Source of the DNA: JBDGYW01 sp964518955
Lineage (GTDB): Bacteria; Gemmatimonadota; Gemmatimonadetes; Gemmatimonadales; GWC2-71-9
DNA: 64,000 bases
Direction of reading: 5' to 3'
NCBI GenBank assembly: GCA_964518955.1
Contig: CAZFHS010000006.1
Coordinates: forward strand, 62,001-126,000
The notes beneath the pieces were generated by a model, which saw nothing but the letters and a program-made list of their open reading frames with translations, had not been told where the DNA came from and made no database searches. The translations under genes were made by a program, and so were the position numbers. Below are positions 61,716 to 64,000 of the stretch, in pieces. Position 1 is the first letter of the stretch; every line of letters starts with the position of its first letter.

Positions 61716-62831
61716 GTGAAAGTACCGCTATTAGATCTTTCGGCTCAGATGGAAACGATACGGGAAGAAGTGCTGCCGCCGTTTCTCGCCGCGGTCGAAA
61801 GCCAACGTTTTATCATGGGAGAGCCGGTCAGAGAACTCGAGGCCGCGCTTTCAGAATACATCGGCGCCGATCATGCCATTGCCTGTGCGAGTGGCACGGA
61901 TGCATTGCTTCTATCGCTGAAGACACTCGAGCTCGAACCGGGCGACGAAGTCATCACCACGCCTTTCACCTTCTTTGCGACGGCGGGAGCGATTCACAAC
62001 GCTGGTGGGCGCCCGGTATTCGTCGACATCGACCCAAACACATTCAACCTCGATGTCCAACAGGTTGAATCAGCGGTCTCGCCCCGCACACGTGCGTTGG
62101 TTCCGGTGCACCTGTTCGGGCAGATGGCGCCGATGGAACAACTCCTTGCGATCGCTGAGAAAAACGATGTTGCTCTCATCGAGGATGCGGCGCAGGCGAT
62201 CGGCGCCAGACAGAAGATTGGCGATCGATGGCACATGGCGGGTGAACTAGGGACAACCGGAGCTTTCTCGTTCTTCCCCAGCAAGAACTTGGGTGGGTGG
62301 GGAGACGGAGGGCTGATAGTGACCCAGGATGCCGCTCTCGCAGATCGCTTGAGCAAACTGCGAGTGCATGGTGGTGCGAAGCAGTACTATCACGAGGAAG
62401 TAGGAACAAATAGCCGATTGGATACACTGCAGGCGGCCGTTCTGCTTGCCAAGCTGCCTCGATTAGATGGATGGAATTCCGCACGGCGTGCGCATGCTGA
62501 CTTCTACACAGCTGCGTTAGCCGATTTAGGTTCGGTAGTCACTCCAACGACCGAATCAATCAACGAGCATGTGTTCAACCAGTACACGATTCGCACTGGT
62601 CGCCGGGACGAGTTGCGGAGCTTTTTGAACGAAAAAGGCATCGGTTCGGCGGTGTACTATCCAAAGTCACTACACCTACAGGCGTGTTTCGAGCATCTCG
62701 GGTATGCAGAAGGACAATTCCCGGAAACCGAACGCGCATCCGCAGAAGTCATATCTCTTCCGGTCTATCCAGAAATGTCTGAAGAACAACAGGCGTTCGT
62801 CGTCGCAGCATTGCGGGAGTTCTGTCAATGA
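61716..62831 (+). CDS. wbpE: DegT/DnrJ/EryC1-family aminotransferase, WbpE/WlbC-like
   Basis: A 371-residue sugar aminotransferase: ACASGTDALLLSLKTLEL (substrate/PLP), EDAAQAIGA and FSFFPSKNLGGWGDGG with the PLP lysine. It transaminates the 3-keto uronic acid intermediate. Overlaps the next gene as ATGA. Confidence 0.92.
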   Translation: MKVPLLDLSAQMETIREEVLPPFLAAVESQRFIMGEPVRELEAALSEYIGADHAIACASGTDALLLSLKTLELEPGDEVITTPFTFFATAGAIHNAGGRPVFVDIDPNTFNLDVQQVESAVSPRTRALVPVHLFGQMAPMEQLLAIAEKNDVALIEDAAQAIGARQKIGDRWHMAGELGTTGAFSFFPSKNLGGWGDGGLIVTQDAALADRLSKLRVHGGAKQYYHEEVGTNSRLDTLQAAVLLAKLPRLDGWNSARRAHADFYTAALADLGSVVTPTTESINEHVFNQYTIRTGRRDELRSFLNEKGIGSAVYYPKSLHLQACFEHLGYAEGQFPETERASAEVISLPVYPEMSEEQQAFVVAALREFCQ

Positions 62832-63841
62832 GCAAGACTCGAGTGGCGGTCATTGGGGCGGGGAATTGGGGTCGGAATCATGTCCGTACTCTCGCTGGAT
62901 TGCCGCAGGCGGACCTCGTTGCTGTATGCGATACAGATGGTGGTAGGCGGGAGGCGGTAGGCCGTCAGTACCCAACGGTGAAAACCACTGACAACATCGG
63001 TGAAGCTCTCGACCTGGCCGAAGCCGCCGTAATTGCCACGCCAGCAGCATACCATCCAGAACACGCCCATGCAGCTATTGAGCGCGGCATGCCGCTCTTG
63101 GTCGAGAAGCCATTCGCGCTATCAGTGCGCGAGGCCGAAGCGATGGCCGAGTTGGCGGACAAGAACAATGTGCCCGTGGTGGTGGGCCATTTGTTGATAT
63201 ACCACGCTGCGGTTGAGCATCTGAAGAAGCTGATTGGAGCGGGGGACCTGGGTGAGCTTTATTACCTCTATAGCCAACGGGTGAACCTGGGGCAAGTTCG
63301 GCCTGACGAAAACGCATTGTGGAGCTTTGGTCCGCACGATGCTGCCATTGCGGTTGAGTTGCTTGGTGCAGCACCGGTATCTGTATCAGCGCACGGCAAC
63401 AGCTACTTACAACGAGGTATCGAGGATGTGGTTTTCATGATGCTCGAGTTTTCGTCGGGCGTGATCGCTCACGTTCAAATGTCGTGGCTCGACCCGCACA
63501 AGGAACGGCGTCTCACGGTTGTCGGTTCCAAGAAGATGGTTGTGTTTGACGACATGCAAATACGCGAGAAGCTCAAGATTTACGACAAAGGTGTCGATCG
63601 ACCGCCGGAGTACTCTTCCTACGGGGAGAGTCTCGCCATTCGCGAGGGTGACATAGCAATACCGCGCATTCCAAATGCAGAACCTCTCGGCGCTGAACTT
63701 AGACACTTTGTTGCGGTCGCGTCTGGCTCCGAAAACTCACGAACCCCAGCCTTAAACGGGGTCGCGATCGTGCGTATCCTAGAGGCGGCATCAGAATCTC
63801 TGACAACGAATGGATCTACGATTCCAACTGGTTCTTTTTAA
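62828..63841 (+). CDS. wbpB: Gfo/Idh/MocA-family oxidoreductase, WbpB/WlbA-like
   Basis: A 337-residue NAD-dependent sugar dehydrogenase: VIGAGNWGRNHVRTL (Rossmann), LVEKPFAL and HDAAIAVELLGA. The WbpB type oxidises C3 of UDP-GlcNAc-uronic acid. Coupled to the aminotransferase. Confidence 0.9.
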   Translation: MSKTRVAVIGAGNWGRNHVRTLAGLPQADLVAVCDTDGGRREAVGRQYPTVKTTDNIGEALDLAEAAVIATPAAYHPEHAHAAIERGMPLLVEKPFALSVREAEAMAELADKNNVPVVVGHLLIYHAAVEHLKKLIGAGDLGELYYLYSQRVNLGQVRPDENALWSFGPHDAAIAVELLGAAPVSVSAHGNSYLQRGIEDVVFMMLEFSSGVIAHVQMSWLDPHKERRLTVVGSKKMVVFDDMQIREKLKIYDKGVDRPPEYSSYGESLAIREGDIAIPRIPNAEPLGAELRHFVAVASGSENSRTPALNGVAIVRILEAASESLTTNGSTIPTGSF

Positions 63842-63853
63842 ACGGATTGAGAA

Positions 63854-64000
63854 ATGGATACAAAGGCTAAACTGATCTCGAAGGCAGAAGACCGTTCCGC
63901 ATTGATGGGAGTCATTGGCCTGGGCTACGTGGGTCTGCCACTCGCTGTTGAATTTGCCGCGGCCGGGTACAGGGTGCTTGGATTTGACGTCAGCAAGAAG
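63854..64000 (+). CDS. wbpA: Nucleotide-sugar dehydrogenase, WbpA-like (3' end outside window)
   Basis: The first 49 residues are seen: MDTKAKLISKAEDRSALMG, then VIGLGYVGLPLAVEFAAAGY, the Rossmann loop of UDP-GlcNAc 6-dehydrogenases. By place after WbpD, WbpE and WbpB it should make UDP-GlcNAc-uronic acid, the first substrate of that set. It runs off the window end. Confidence 0.8.
   Translation, partial: MDTKAKLISKAEDRSALMGVIGLGYVGLPLAVEFAAAGYRVLGFDVSKK

Overview
The window is a contiguous piece of a Gram-negative-type bacterial chromosome of fairly high GC, without rRNA, CRISPR, phage or insertion sequences. The mix of genes suggests a member of Gemmatimonadota or a nearby phylum: many lipoproteins, large secreted M6, S9 and M30-like peptidases with Ig-like modules, a sphingolipid pathway, a PilT-like ATPase, TonB/ExbBD, and GTG/TTG starts with NTGA gene overlaps. 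This placement is an inference from gene content, not from a marker search.

Layout. 0-0.8 kb: the end of a STAND-type ATPase. 0.8-5.05 kb (minus): four overlapping genes for bacterial sphingolipids, in the order serine palmitoyltransferase, bacterial ceramide synthase, ceramide-reductase-like protein and a PAP2-family enzyme. 5.3-17.3 kb (plus): secreted peptidases and lipoproteins, including two large paralogous zinc proteases either side of a His-rich lipoprotein. 17.3-23.3 kb (minus): Ser/Thr kinase, PilT-like ATPase, cyclic-nucleotide-binding protein, geranylgeranyl-reductase-like flavoprotein and NhaC antiporter. 23.5-28.5 kb (plus): CAAX-type protease, tRNA-Ala, a small HTH protein and a kinase-regulator-kinase signalling set. 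28.7-32.1 kb: TonB, ExbB, ExbD, ExbD, TonB-like. 32.1-39.4 kb: a sugar kinase, a sodium symporter, AmiE-like, NagZ and NamZ homologues that together look like peptidoglycan salvage, with an A-type Fe-S carrier inside. 39.5-41.6 kb: CDP-alcohol phosphatidyltransferase and myo-inositol-phosphate synthase. 41.6-45.1 kb: copper handling (cupredoxin, CopA, CopZ). 45.1-47.7 kb: an unknown gene, a PHP phosphoesterase, an MBL hydrolase and an AhpD-like gene with an in-frame TGA. 47.8-51.6 kb: tRNA-Leu, SmpB, an amidase and envelope proteins. 51.7-54.9 kb: L36-S13-S11-S4-RpoA-L17, then L28 on the other strand. 55.0-64 kb: GDP-deoxyhexose genes, carB, murB and a WbpD/E/B/A-type set for diacetamido-uronic acid.

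Two results stand out. First, the AhpD-like gene at 47167-47739 reads through a TGA at exactly the second cysteine position of the AhpD active site, followed at the right distance by a hairpin like a bacterial SECIS, so it is very probably a selenoprotein that a standard gene caller would split. Second, the sphingolipid operon and the phosphatidylinositol-type pair, about 35 kb apart, together supply most steps needed for inositol-phosphoceramide, with the PAP2 protein as candidate head-group transferase.
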